A stretch of 10,640 nucleotides of DNA, from contig JAOXYB010061457.1 in NCBI GenBank assembly GCA_028565635.1, positions 1 to 10,640 of the forward strand, in the 5' to 3' direction. Numbering within the stretch: position 1 is the stretch's first letter; each line of letters begins with the position of its first letter. This stretch comes from Phoronis ovalis (lineage: Eukaryota; Phoronida; Phoronidae). The translations under genes and the position numbers were made by a program. The notes under the pieces were generated by a model. It worked only from the letters and a program-made list of their open reading frames with translations. It did not search any database and was not told the DNA's origin. Shown one piece after another: positions 1 to 8,760 of this stretch.

Positions 1-316
1 CCAATTTACAATGACTGGTAACCAGATGAATGGCTACTATGTAATACATACCAACAATAGTAAAAAAGGTGACACATGGGTACTGTAATGTCCAGCAGGT
101 AATTTTCAACAAAAAAATTGGATGAGGTGGTACAGATTGACTAGAAACATTGCTATTTTAATGGCTAAATAACAATTTATTTACATTTTACTGGCATCAA
201 ATGCAGGTTGTATATACTGTTCAAATGTTGTCTGTTGTCAAAATGTTATGACTTTTTTGTTACTGTGCAAATGTTGTTTTGTTGACAATATACTTTTATT
301 ATTGCATTTTTTGTAG
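1..316 (+). other. 3' part of an upstream LIN9 intron; no gene seen
   Basis: AT-rich sequence without a convincing exon. It ends in a T-rich tract and TTGTAG, the acceptor for the exon at 317. The exon or exons carrying the start codon are not in the window. Confidence 0.7.
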
Positions 317-485
317 GGAAAGGCAATTCATTCACACCACCTCAACCTGGAAGAGCTCTAGTAAGGCTTAGACAAGTTGTAGAACATGTGAATTTTCAAA
401 TTTAGAATAGATAAAAAAACTGTATGCTTATTAGAGTAATGTATTTACAGATCTACAAGTATGAAGTAAGGCTTTAAAAATGATT

Positions 486-532
<47 letters not shown>

Positions 533-749
533 CCTAGTGTGTTACAATACATTTGTCATTTGATAATAAGACACTCTAAAACATATTCATGATACTTACA
601 AAGCTTCAGTGCTTAACTATTTAATTTCATGTGGGCTAATTCTCTTGTAGCCTCCAAGAGTACGTAAGCGTAACAGACTAATCTTCGGTGATGATGAAGT
701 AAATGTGTTTGCTAAAACTCCAAAAAAAGCAACCAAACTGACACCTTCA
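317..749 (+). other. LIN9: LIN9 exons 1-2 of the window: N-terminal basic segment
   Basis: The first visible exon (317-360) follows a T-rich tract and TTGTAG and enters with two bases of a split codon. It encodes KGNSFTPPQPGRAL, then GT at 361. The second (651-749, exactly 33 codons) follows TCTCTTGTAG and ends at GTAAGT. It begins PPRVRKRNRLIFGDDEVN, a basic patch followed by an acidic one that fits the SKRSRLF-acidic region of vertebrate LIN9, and could be a nuclear localisation signal (inference). The 317-360 exon has little independent family support. It is accepted because its frame joins cleanly to the next exon and both splice sites are good. Confidence 0.75.
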
Positions 750-3700
750 GTAAGTAACTCTGTTATCTCTTATTTGACAAATACTTTTGAAGAAACTAAA
801 CTGGAGCCATCTTTCAGAAACCTGCTAATCACAACCCCCATAGCTACTAGTGTGCATTGAATTGACACCTCAAGAGTTTGTTACATCAAACTCACCTATC
901 AGATATAATCATCACAGTTCAATATAAATCGGGCAGAGTTCAAATCTCCTAGTGTTACCTGTTTGTAGGCAGAAGCACCTGTGTCGTAGTTAATTTTATT
1001 TACGGAGAACTACGAAATACTATCAGTATTTTCTTCATTTTTATAGAAGGGAATTCTAAGTTCTCCAGATAAAAAAGCAGCACAAGCTATTGGAGTTCGC
1101 CTCAAGAATTTGCTTAAACTTCCCAAGGCTCACAGATGGGTGTGCTATGAATGGTTCTACTCCAACATTGATCAGTAAGTAACAAGTGTGTTAGATAATA
1201 ACATCATTCTTTGGGGGGATGAATATAACAGTAATCTGTTCCATTCCTAACTTTGAGTCCTGGTTCTGTTGTTGAGATTTCGTATATGTGTGAGTTGAGC
1301 TAAAAGAATAGAAATGAGACATAAGTTGATGAAATGGAAAGCAAACAATAAAATATAAATATATTTGAGAAATCCTTTATTGCTACCCGATTATGACTGT
1401 TAAATCACGGTTATCAGCAAGGAGAACCTGAATTGTTTGCCCCCTTCTGTATTTGTAGTGTTTCATACTATTCCTCCATACACCGTACAATTATATAATC
1501 ATTACCACAGGAACAGCCTTGGTTAATGTTTTAGAAGCAGTAGATATTATTATTTATTCCAGCTTGTCTTCTGATATTAAAGCTGTTCCATTTCAGAGCT
1601 CTTTTTGATGGTGAGAATGATTTCTGCATCTGCGTACGAGAGTCATTTCCACAACTGAAGACACGCAAGTTGACAAGAGTGGAATGGTGTAAAATTAGAC
1701 GGCTGATGGGCAAACCTAGAAGGTATTGTGTACTAGATTTTAACTGAAATTAACCTTGTATGTCTCTGCCCTAGACTAGTCATTTCCTTAGATATTTATT
1801 TGAGTTTCAAGATTCCTCTACAGTATGATTAGGTAAAGTGAATAATTGCTGTTTTATAACAGAAATGACATTTGTGTAAATAGCAAAATATGAAATTAAT
1901 TGTCAATTTTCAGATGCTCGGCTGCATTTTTTAATGAAGAACGTTTGGCACTACAGAAGAGAAGAAATAAACTACGTTTATTGCAACAAAGAAAAGCTAC
2001 AGAAATTGACGACTTCAAAGATCTTCCCGATGAAATACCACTCCCCCTAGTGATTGGTACAAAAGTAACAGGTTTGTACTTCATATGTCAAAGATTATTA
2101 TAAAAAACACATGCTTATTGTATTTTATAAGGCATTGTCTGTCTATCTGTCTATCTTTCTGATATGGTTACAGACATCTATGCCATTCACCTTGCCAAAT
2201 AACTTCTCAGACAGGAACATATATTTTCTCTCTTTCAATCATCAAAATTTCTTTTAAAAAATTACTATTCTTGTGCTAAAATTTTAACTTTGAGAATAAA
2301 GATTCATAATTGTTTGTAGTTTTATAGAGTGGATGTTTTGTTGAGAGTAGAAAATGGTATGTAATTGTGTTAATTTGTTTTCAGCTCGGCTACGTAGACC
2401 CCAGGACGGGTTGTTTACAGGTACCATAGATGCTCTGGACACCGTAAATGACACTTATAGAATAACATTTGATAGACCTGGCTTAGGAACACATTCAATA
2501 CCTGATTATGAGGTCTTGGTAAGTTTAAAGAATAATGTGTACGATTCAGTCGTAAAGTTGTGGATAGGTTTGTTAAATCAGCCTTTTCTGCTATTTTTAC
2601 TATTAAGCTGTTAATCTAACTTTAAAATCAATCATTAAAGATGGAAAAAAAAAACCATGCTATATCTTGTAATAGTTATACTAGTATATATTGTTTAGGA
2701 GAAATAGTTTTCAATGAGTGTATGTAATGTAACATCTCCATATTTTACGCCATCTTTGTTTATACTAAATATTGGTAGCCCAAACTATTTTCACCACACG
2801 GATAAGCAGTTCCTACATCTTGCACTTTCTACTGTTAACCTGGGATCAGTTCCTCTTAGGCGACAAGGGTTAGTGTATAATTTGGTTGAGGTTGAGGAAT
2901 GTCAAGGACTATAGTTTGTAATTCTGGTTCATGGTTTTTCAGGACCTCATCTATCTAGTGTTGACTGCTCTTTTAATCTCTCACTGGGACAAATGCATAA
3001 GTACACTAGCATCAGTTTCCTCACAGTAATTATTACAATGCCGGTAATATTACAATGCCGGTAATATTGAATTTGTTACATATTGTTTGGATTATTATGT
3101 ATTTTGACAAAAATAATTTCCCTGTTTAGTCTGTAGACCCGATTTATATTAGGTGAATCATTGTAAAAGTGCACCATTAGTATGTTATCATTGTTGTGGT
3201 TTTAATGAAAAACTTGATTATATTTTAGAGTAATGAGCCAAGTGATACAATTGCCTTGACTGCATTTAGGCGAAAACCTCGTCCACAAACTTTTACTCCA
3301 CCAAGATTTGTACCTGGTTTAAGTTCACCCCAGTTGGTAAGTTTTGTAACCAATGGGTCTTTAGTAAAATTATCTGTACGTCAGCCGTTGTTGTCATTCT
3401 TCTGTTGCCATAGGTTATATGGAACATCGTATAGTCATTGAAGTTAAGAGATACAGCATAATATGCTCTTTAGATGGTGCGATGATGATTTATGTATTCT
3501 GTTGACTCCATTGTTCACCCATATCGAATTAACAACATGTCATGTGCTTAAACTTTGGTAACATGTACATAAAGTGTGTTGTTGCTCCTTCCACTGCAGG
3601 AAAATGATCCACTAATGGGCTATTCTCCCCTCAAAGGAAAGTTGATGAGTTTAGAGGGAGGCACGTATGGTGGATTTCCTATCAAGTTCTTGGTTTTAGT

Positions 3701-6198
3701 AGTAAGTATATTTAGACTAGTTTTAGCCACTGATAATGTAATGCTTTGTTGGAAGACTTGATATAGAAATACTGTTACTAGTTTATATTAAAATATATGT
3801 CATAAAATGTACTTAGCAGTATTTGTTAGTTTTATCATTCACTTTTTGTAGACAAGATTGTCAAAGATTCTGGTAGTCAAAAAGGACTGTATTAAACAAC
3901 TGAAGGAGCTCAATACACAAGCTGAGAAAATGGTGTGTTTGTTATGTCTGGAATGTTAAGTTATACCATAATTGTTCAGTTTGTTAAGCTGTCATTGTGT
4001 TGTTATTCTCCTAATTCTCGCCTGACAATGGAAATATCTATCTGGCATTTAAAGTGAATTTTTTGCCTGATACTATCGACTTTTTAAAATTGTAAAATAA
4101 TGTACTCTTTGAATATTCCATCAGTTTTAAGATGTCATGATTATTTCAAAGTTTAATTGTAAGTTTAAGCTCAGTAAGTCAAAAGGTTGTTTTAACATTT
4201 CCTGTTGGTAATGTGCAAGTGTAAATTTACGTTTTAGAAATCCTATGAAGAACCTCTTTCAGAAGATTTTCAAAAAAAATATGCTAGTCTTGTCCTAGAA
4301 TTAGAACGTCTTAACAAGGATTTGAATGAGTATTTACAAGGTGTTCAACAGCATTGCAAAGAGGTAATTATATTTGTTAATGCTCGAAATGCTGCTGACA
4401 GCAGTGTTACTGTAGCTGCTACTGCTAATTCTTATTATTATTTGAGTGACAAAATATAATGTTCAACAAGCTGTCTGTTTTACAAACAAGATAGTGTCAT
4501 AGTTAACTGGATAACAATTATAGTTCTTAAAAATTGTAAAAGTGAGAGGACATATTAAAGGAAATCTCGGAAAAAAATTAATATTTGCGTACTCAGTTGT
4601 ATTTTGATAGTTATATCTTTTTATTTTACAGATTGCCCCTGACCAAGGTGTTCAAGCTCTTGATCAGCCTGCCGAAATCAAAAATAGATGTGAAGACGAA
4701 GCCAATGAATTAACGGCTAGATTTAATGTTTCACAGGTATATTAGTTTTCAAATAGTGTAATTATTGCTGGTTCATAGTAGTAATTATTGCTGGTTCATA
4801 GTAGTAATTTATCTGTTTTATAATGGTGCCCAAGCTCACAACCATAGATTGGTGTGTAAGTTATATTTGTATCATCAAAACAACTGAGGAGAAGAAAAGT
4901 TAAATTCTACTTTTTGCATGTAAACTTTCATTCTTTTAATCTGAATATCATTTTATTCTGCCAAATGTAAAAAAAAAATACTTCAAAACAACTGAACCTC
5001 TTATTTAAGAAAAACATTGTTCCGTTGGGATCCAACTTCACCAATAACTTGAACACTTGAATCTTTTTTTAAAATGTTCCCTGTCATAAGGCTCTTTCAT
5101 TATCTCCCTGTCAGGTATTGGTGACCTTTGCTTTTTCTTGTTCACATAATGTATTTTCCTTCAGGGTAAAACACAAGTGAAGAATGAGAAAGTTCTAGCT
5201 CTGATTGCAAAACTGACGTCGCTCATGTTACAAGTCAAGGTATTAAATTAAACCTCATATTATGATTTCAAGAGCTACAACACAATATTTGACTGTCACT
5301 GGATTTTAATTTAGATAATAGTTTTTAACAGGTTTTGTTATTCTTGGAAATATGAATTTGAGAAACATAAAATGTACCTTGTTTCATTGTCTAAAACTTC
5401 TTGTTCAAGTCCTCCAAAGTGGCCCTGCGATTCCTTCAAATCTGATTGTTTGAGTTGGACTTTGTTAAAGTGGTCAAAATGGGTTTATGATTTTTTTTTT
5501 CATGTTTTGTACATATTTATTTACTTTCGAGCAATAGAAGATTTGTAGCAGGAATAAATTACAACATTTGTTATTGCATGCTTGTTTTGCAGACATTTGC
5601 GGAGAATGATTACAGATCGTTTGAATACAAGTCATTGCAAGATTCACTCAAAGAAATTAAAGCTATGCTGGACACTAATAATATGAGGTTTGTACAAAGT
5701 AGGCTGAGCTACAGTGGCTGTGTTTTGCCTCTACTGTCATTCTATTTGTATGTTATCTGTTATCAAATGTCTTGTTACCACTGCTCAGATTTATTCAACT
5801 TTGATGAGAGTCTGCACATGAGCTATTAGTTTCTACTGTGCAAGCAATTCGACAATAAATCTTGTGTGCTCTTAAGAGTTCAAATTTTAATAGGCAAAAC
5901 CATTAAATGCGTTGAGTCAGATTTTCAAGTTTGGGCTAGGTCATTCTCAACCCTGATTTGTATAGTTGGACTGATTTGATTTGAAGTTATTTGAGTAACA
6001 TTATAGTATCTTTATGGTAACCCACTTTTCCTGTGTATAAGAAATCTTTTAGTATTATTGTAATCCCTCATTTCATATTTAGTTTTTCATTTTAGCTGCT
6101 TTGAGAATAATGTTGAAATTCATGTGAATCATATACAGAGTGGACTCAGTCAAATGGGAAATCTACATGCATTTACCAGTGGACTAGCCAACATGTGA
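317..6198 (+). CDS. LIN9: LIN9 (protein lin-9 homolog), MuvB/DREAM complex subunit; 5'-partial, 14 coding exons
   Basis: Nuclear scaffold subunit of MuvB, the cell-cycle transcription module that represses with p130/p107-E2F-DP (DREAM) and activates G2/M genes with B-Myb and FoxM1. Exons by splice sites and frame: 317-360, 651-749, 1047-1174, 1597-1722, 1914-2071, 2385-2518, 3229-3336, 3600-3701, 3852-3932, 4238-4363, 4632-4736, 5165-5239, 5593-5687, 6096-6198. They total 1484 nt: a 2-nt split codon, 493 codons and TGA (6196-6198). Numbering from the AAA at 319, the DIRP domain is about residues 63-168, the Tudor-like part 177-229, a basic/proline linker 230-290, the helical MYB-binding region about 300-410 and the conserved C-terminus 429-493. 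Diagnostic strings include LLKLPKAHRW, WFYSNID, RRLMGKPRRC, DLPDEIPLPLVIGTKVTARL, GLGTHSIPDYEVLSNEP, VTRLSKIL and IQSGLSQMGNLHAF. Vertebrate LIN9 is about 540 residues, so about 35-50 N-terminal residues lie upstream. The exon 1 boundary is the least certain; all other joins are supported by family similarity and phase. Confidence 0.96.
488..529. repeat. (AT)21 microsatellite in intron
   Basis: An uninterrupted AT dinucleotide run of 42 bases lies in the intron between 361 and 650. It is self-complementary and likely to vary in length between individuals. Confidence 0.97.
1047..2071 (+). other. LIN9: LIN9 exons 3-5: DIRP domain (domain in Rb-related pathway)
   Basis: Three exons (1047-1174, 1597-1722, 1914-2071) encode the family-defining DIRP domain, about residues 63-168. 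The core runs from GVRLKNLLKLPKAHRW through WVCYEWFYSNID, NDFCICVRESFP, LKTRKLTRVEW and IRRLMGKPRRC to a basic helix, LQKRRNKLRLLQQRK. It ends in the invariant-looking DLPDEIPLPLVIGTKVT. Codons are split at all three junctions after exon 3: CA|A for Gln90, AG|A for Arg132 and G|CT for Ala185. Donors at 1723 (GTATTG) and 2072 (GTTTGT) depart from GTAAGT, but the frame and family match leave no other choice. Residue 121 is Cys (TGT, 1688-1690), where vertebrate LIN9 has Gly in EWGKIRR. Confidence 0.95.
2135..2159. repeat. Short GTCT/ATCT tetranucleotide run
   Basis: About six imperfect units alternating between GTCT and ATCT lie in the intron after exon 5. A small, interrupted microsatellite. 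Confidence 0.7.
2385..2518 (+). other. LIN9: LIN9 exon 6: Tudor-like domain
   Basis: The exon follows TTTTCAG and ends before GTAAGT. Together with the end of exon 5 it encodes residues 177-229: an Ala split over the junction, RLRRPQDGLFTGTIDALD, then TYRITFDRPGLGTHSIPDYEVL. The alternating beta-strand pattern and the G-F-T-G-x-I-D-x-x-D motif match the small barrel (Tudor-like) region of LIN9 in the MuvB core. It is strongly conserved; vertebrate differences I recall are mainly conservative swaps such as VDT for LDT and RVTF for RITF. An open reading frame continues into the intron to 2614, but the conserved SNEP continuation lies in the exon at 3229, so the intron is real. Confidence 0.94.
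3032..3065. repeat. Perfect 17-bp tandem duplication in intron 6
   Basis: ATTACAATGCCGGTAAT occurs at 3032-3048 and again at 3049-3065 with no differences. The unit has complementary ends (ATTAC and GTAAT), so each copy can form a small stem. It lies in the 710-bp intron, the longest of the gene. Confidence 0.95.
3229..3701 (+). other. LIN9: LIN9 exons 7-8: proline/basic linker and GGFP segment
   Basis: Exon 7 (3229-3336, 36 codons) starts SNEPSDTIALTAF and continues with a basic, proline-rich stretch, RKPRPQTFTPPRF. Exon 8 (3600-3701, 34 codons) carries ENDPLMGYSPLKGKL and YGGFPIKFLVLV, matching the vertebrate DNDPLLGQSP and GGFPVEFL motifs. Both exons have phase 0 ends and GTAAGT donors. 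This is the least conserved middle part of LIN9 and probably a flexible connection between the Tudor-like domain and the helical region. The linker is shorter than in vertebrates, which carry additional aromatic/proline residues there. Confidence 0.92.
3852..4736 (+). other. LIN9: LIN9 exons 9-11: helical MYB-binding region
   Basis: Exon 9 (3852-3932) encodes TRLSKILVVKKDCIKQLKEL, exon 10 (4238-4363) KSYEEPLSEDFQKKYASLV and LELERLNKDLNEYLQGVQQH, and exon 11 (4632-4736) IAPDQGVQALDQPAEIKNRC and the rest. Spaced Leu/Ile/Val residues among charged ones predict long helices or coiled coil. In human LIN9 the equivalent part (about 349-466) pairs with LIN52 to make the B-Myb docking site, so the same job is inferred here. 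All three exons are phase 0-0 and contain whole codons only. Donors are GTGTGT, GTAATT and GTATAT, weaker than those of exons 6-8. Confidence 0.93.
4758..4803. repeat. Perfect 23-bp tandem duplication in intron 11
   Basis: The 23-base unit at 4758-4780, containing ATTATTGCTGGTTCATAG, is repeated exactly at 4781-4803, with a partial third start (GTAATT) from 4804. It begins 21 bases after the end of exon 11. The identity of the copies points to a recent duplication. Confidence 0.95.
5165..6198 (+). other. LIN9: LIN9 exons 12-14: C-terminal helical end and stop
   Basis: Exon 12 (5165-5239) encodes GKTQVKNEKVLALIAKLTSL and MLQVK. Exon 13 (5593-5687) encodes TFAENDYRSFEYKSLQDSLK and the following EIKAMLDTNNM. 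Exon 14 (6096-6198) completes a Ser split over the last junction and gives CFENNVEIHVNHIQSGLSQM, GNLHAFTSGLANM and TGA. The ENNVEIHVxHIQSGLSQMGNLHAF block is nearly identical to vertebrate LIN9, so the last exon is certain despite a 408-bp intron and the weak donor GTTTGT at 5688. The short tail after HAF differs from vertebrates and is about as long. Confidence 0.95.
5854..5859 (+). terminator. Candidate intronic polyadenylation signal in the last LIN9 intron
   Basis: AATAAA lies inside intron 13, closely followed by a GT-rich stretch (TCTTGTGTGCTCTT, about 5860-5873). It is 25 bases after a TAG (5827-5829) that ends the reading frame running on from exon 13. Signal, downstream GT tract and in-frame stop together would make an alternative last exon. 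That it is used is inference. Confidence 0.3.
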
Positions 6199-6207
6199 AA
6201 GAATTCA

Positions 6208-6213
6208 AATAAA
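6208..6213 (+). terminator. AATAAA polyadenylation signal of LIN9
   Basis: A canonical AATAAA sits 10 bases after the LIN9 stop codon. If used, cleavage would fall around 6225-6240, giving a 3' UTR of only about 30-45 bases. The sequence after it is T-rich (6243-6257) but not clearly GT-rich. I see no other AATAAA in the next 500 bases, so this is the best candidate. Confidence 0.65.
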
Positions 6214-6655
6214 GCTTACATGTACAGTAATAATTATGGGACTTAATTTCATTTTGAATACATATAGTAGTTAGGATTGTGATTAATCCAAGCTAAGTTA
6301 AAAGACATTTATTAGTGGTAATAATATGTACAGTTTTATCAAGTTAAACAAGGATACAGATTGATTTATCACCACCCGACACAGACAATAAGTAAATAGA
6401 TGATTCCACAAGGGTCTTATGTAGAGACTTGTTTAATGCATCATTTTGTTAATTTGTAATACTGTCTTAGCTTGAAGCTATTTTACAAATCTTTTGCCAT
6501 GAATTATTTTTCAGACTATTTGCATTTTTTAAGCTGAGTATAGGTACAACCCTATGGGATGTCAAAAAATATAGTACTAACAACTGGGCAGTTGTCTTGT
6601 GTTTTTGTTTTCTTTTTGTGTTAGGCATGATGATAATTAAAAGTACGTGTATATA
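6214..6655. other. Gene-free stretch downstream of LIN9
   Basis: AT-rich intergenic DNA with no supported gene. A strong pyrimidine tract ending in TTAG (about 6600-6624) looks like a splice acceptor, but no open frame follows it. Confidence 0.6.
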
Positions 6656-7080
6656 CAGTATGACACAAAATTAAAGAAACTAGTTTAGTTTATACATTTC
6701 TATCAAATTAAGAATGTGGGATTCTAATTTTCCAAAGTTCCCGCTAGGTGGTCTACAGTCACCTGCAATTAATATATACTGCGCCCCGAGGCCTGTGCAA
6801 ATGTCATTTCGATTGAAACTATACCAATGCAGTAGGTACATTATCTTGTAAACAATTCTGTTAGCGAAGTAACTGACCATACTGTGCTTAAGGGAATCAC
6901 TGAAAGTACAGTACCTCGTTCAGTCAGCACAGTTTTCGTCACATGAGAAACTGAAGTTATAAATCGCTCAGATACAATTGGACATTGTTTGAAACGTATA
7001 ACTACATTTTTTGAAGAAAAAAACACGTTGAAAGGCATTTCTGGTGATATCTGTTGAAAGCGTTTACGAGGCTCAGGCAA
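6656..7080 (+). mobile_element. Possible decayed Tc1/mariner-like transposon, 5' part only
   Basis: The segment starts with CAGTATGACACAAAATTAA directly after a TA dinucleotide (6654-6655), the arrangement of a Tc1-type end: TA target site, then CAGT and an inner CAAAA. About 145 bases in, an ATG (6801) opens MSFRLKLYQ and soon hits a stop. In a shifted frame from 6839 come SVSEV, ITESTVPRSVSTVF and, after a stop, ET. Later come FEEKNTLKGISGDI, a stop and KRLRGSGK, loosely resembling the helix-turn-helix region of Tc1 transposases. At least three stops and a frame change mean no active enzyme. The base composition, with more CpG and GC, also differs from the flanks. No matching inverted repeat was found downstream, so the right edge is arbitrary. 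Open frames on the other strand here look like shadows. Confidence 0.35.
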
Positions 7081-7336
7081 AAAATAAATAAAATAATGTA
7101 TGCAAATGTACCTGCACTGGCTGTCTTTGTTTACACACGGAACAATGATTTACCTTATTCATACATTTCATTTGTTAAGGCACGTATATGTTGGAATGTG
7201 TGAACATCAAATCTTTATTATAAAATTTAAATTTTATTTGAATAGTCACGTAACATTTTAATATAAAATCGATACTTTATTGTGTTATGATACGCGTTAC
7301 ACATAGTTAAACTTCGAGAATGAAACATTGACATAA
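7081..7336. other. Gene-free stretch with an 18-bp perfect AT palindrome
   Basis: No gene is seen. An 18-base perfect palindrome, ATAAAATTTAAATTTTAT, occupies 7220-7237. It is expected occasionally in AT-rich DNA and I assign it no function. Confidence 0.5.
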
Positions 7337-7431
7337 GGAGAGCCGATAGTCGTAGATGCTTTTCATATTCAATCCATAGACTTGAAAGATCTCGTAGAAG
7401 AGTTTTTCAGATCCAGATTTGATTGTACAAG
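7337..7431 (+). other. Exon-like segment ending at a strong donor site; gene not identified
   Basis: After a TAA at 7334-7336 the frame stays open for 31 codons and two bases, reading GEPIVVDAFHIQSIDLKDLV then EEFFRSRFDCT. It ends exactly at CAAG|GTAAGT, a near-perfect splice donor. There is no in-frame ATG and no pyrimidine-rich acceptor before it, so a first (5' UTR) exon is as likely as an internal coding exon. I do not recognise the peptide. Nothing downstream joins to it convincingly, and chance is a real possibility. Confidence 0.2.
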
Positions 7432-7437
7432 GTAAGT

Positions 7438-8760
7438 ACTTTTATTCTTAACTTGTTCGGGCCCTTGAAAAAAATAGTTATGCATTGCTGCGCTAAATTG
7501 TTGACTACGTCGAAACCGGTGTTGAAACTGGTACCCTAGCTACCAAAGACGGAATTTTTTTGACAAGCATAAAATCAGAAAGTTTACTTAACCGCAAAAA
7601 AATAATCCCTAACCAAGACTAGTTGTAAAAAAACACCCTAAATAAGAATAAAGTTAAAAACCATTGCCTTTGTGGTCAAAATTGTCGATGTTCTTCACTA
7701 AACACGTAATGCGTCTTCAAATAAATACCAAGTAACGTGACTTTCACTCGTTTTTATTAACGAGCATGATTACCCACATTTACATTTTAGTCCCGGGAAA
7801 ATAAGGAACACAGTTATTGTTTTACTTTAAAAAAGCAAGTAATAAGGTATAAATTTTATTGTTTTATCTCTTTCCTTTAAAATGGAATCCCAACTTGAAA
7901 TTGGATTAAAACTGGCATGTTGTCTTGGATTAATAGTTTTCGCACGAGATTTAATCTGATTTTCAGCAAATGAGGGGTTGTTGCCCATCCATTAGCCACA
8001 TGACACTAAAGCAAAGTATGCTTCGATGCCAACAACTATTGAATTGCGCGCGACTCATTATAAGCTTTGGATATTATTTCGTTATTGTCATATTTTGTAT
8101 AGAATAAAATGGAAATGACAAAGTTGATACTATTAGTTTAGAGGTTACTGCCCGTGGTTACTACCCACATGATAGAGAACCATTGTCAAGTACTTTGGCG
8201 CTTTTTCAACGTATTTTAACCCTTGTTCAACTTATAAAAGTTGCCATAATGGATATAAGGGTACTGTCTCATGGGGTCTTCTGGTGTTAATAGGTGCTAC
8301 AGTTAACTTTTAAATTATACACTCGCATGTTTTTAGACTGGGCTCAGTCTGAATTAATTGCCTAAAATGATAACTTATATTATGATAACTAAATAGTACT
8401 ATTTTTGATCCTTTGGGTCCAAAACTCAAATTTTATATAGTTCTATTATCATTATTAAAAATGTTAAATGTATTGATAATACTGTTACAAATGGATAAAA
8501 AAGAATAAAATTGTTATCTAGTAATATATCACATTCTCATATAATTAGTCCTACTTTTTCTAGTATGTTTCTTTAATCTGCTCGCTGCCCGGTGGAATTT
8601 AATTTTATAGTTTTTAAATCCGAATGACTTGCTTTACACTTAGACATGAACAAAATAATTCTAAAGGTGTAAATTAAAATCAGCTTAAATATAAATTATT
8701 TTCCAATGATGTAACGTGTTTATTATTTGAAAATGTTCATGTTACTTAATCTTATTTTTG
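7438..8760. other. Gene-free AT-rich stretch
   Basis: I find no supported gene in these 1.3 kb. The longest notable item is a 25-codon frame at 7882-7959 whose peptide has a hydrophobic middle (LKLACCLGLIVF). It is too short and isolated to call. A few CpG-rich words (for example GCGCGCGAC near 8047) stand out from the AT-rich background. Confidence 0.6.

Noticed and set aside
930-960. TTCAAATC tRNA T-loop-like word (possible tRNA-derived SINE)
   Set aside because: Only three base pairs of the T stem form, and no A box or tRNA body is found at the expected distance.
1531-2084. Open frames on the - strand at 1531-1713 and 1896-2084
   Set aside because: They lie opposite LIN9 DIRP exons 4 and 5, whose + strand translation is clearly conserved; these are antisense shadows.
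2714-2914. 66-codon open frame inside LIN9 intron 6
   Set aside because: No recognisable motif, no good acceptor-donor pair keeping phase 0, and the flanking exons join directly (EVL|SNEP) as in vertebrate LIN9.
6600-6640. Excellent pyrimidine tract and TTAG acceptor downstream of LIN9
   Set aside because: No open frame or donor follows within a plausible exon length, and LIN9 already ends at 6198.
6680-7080. Two overlapping open frames on the - strand (66 and 79 codons)
   Set aside because: They overlap each other in different frames, match nothing I recognise, and lie over a probable decayed transposon end. The + strand reading gives a better explanation.
7882-7959. 25-codon frame with a hydrophobic stretch, possible small membrane peptide
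   Set aside because: Too short, isolated and without conservation evidence; such frames are common by chance.
8567-8578. GTTTCTTTAAT as the inverted right end of the Tc1-like element
   Set aside because: Only 11 bases match the complement of the 6656 terminus; the outer part of the terminus does not match and there is no CTG-TA edge.
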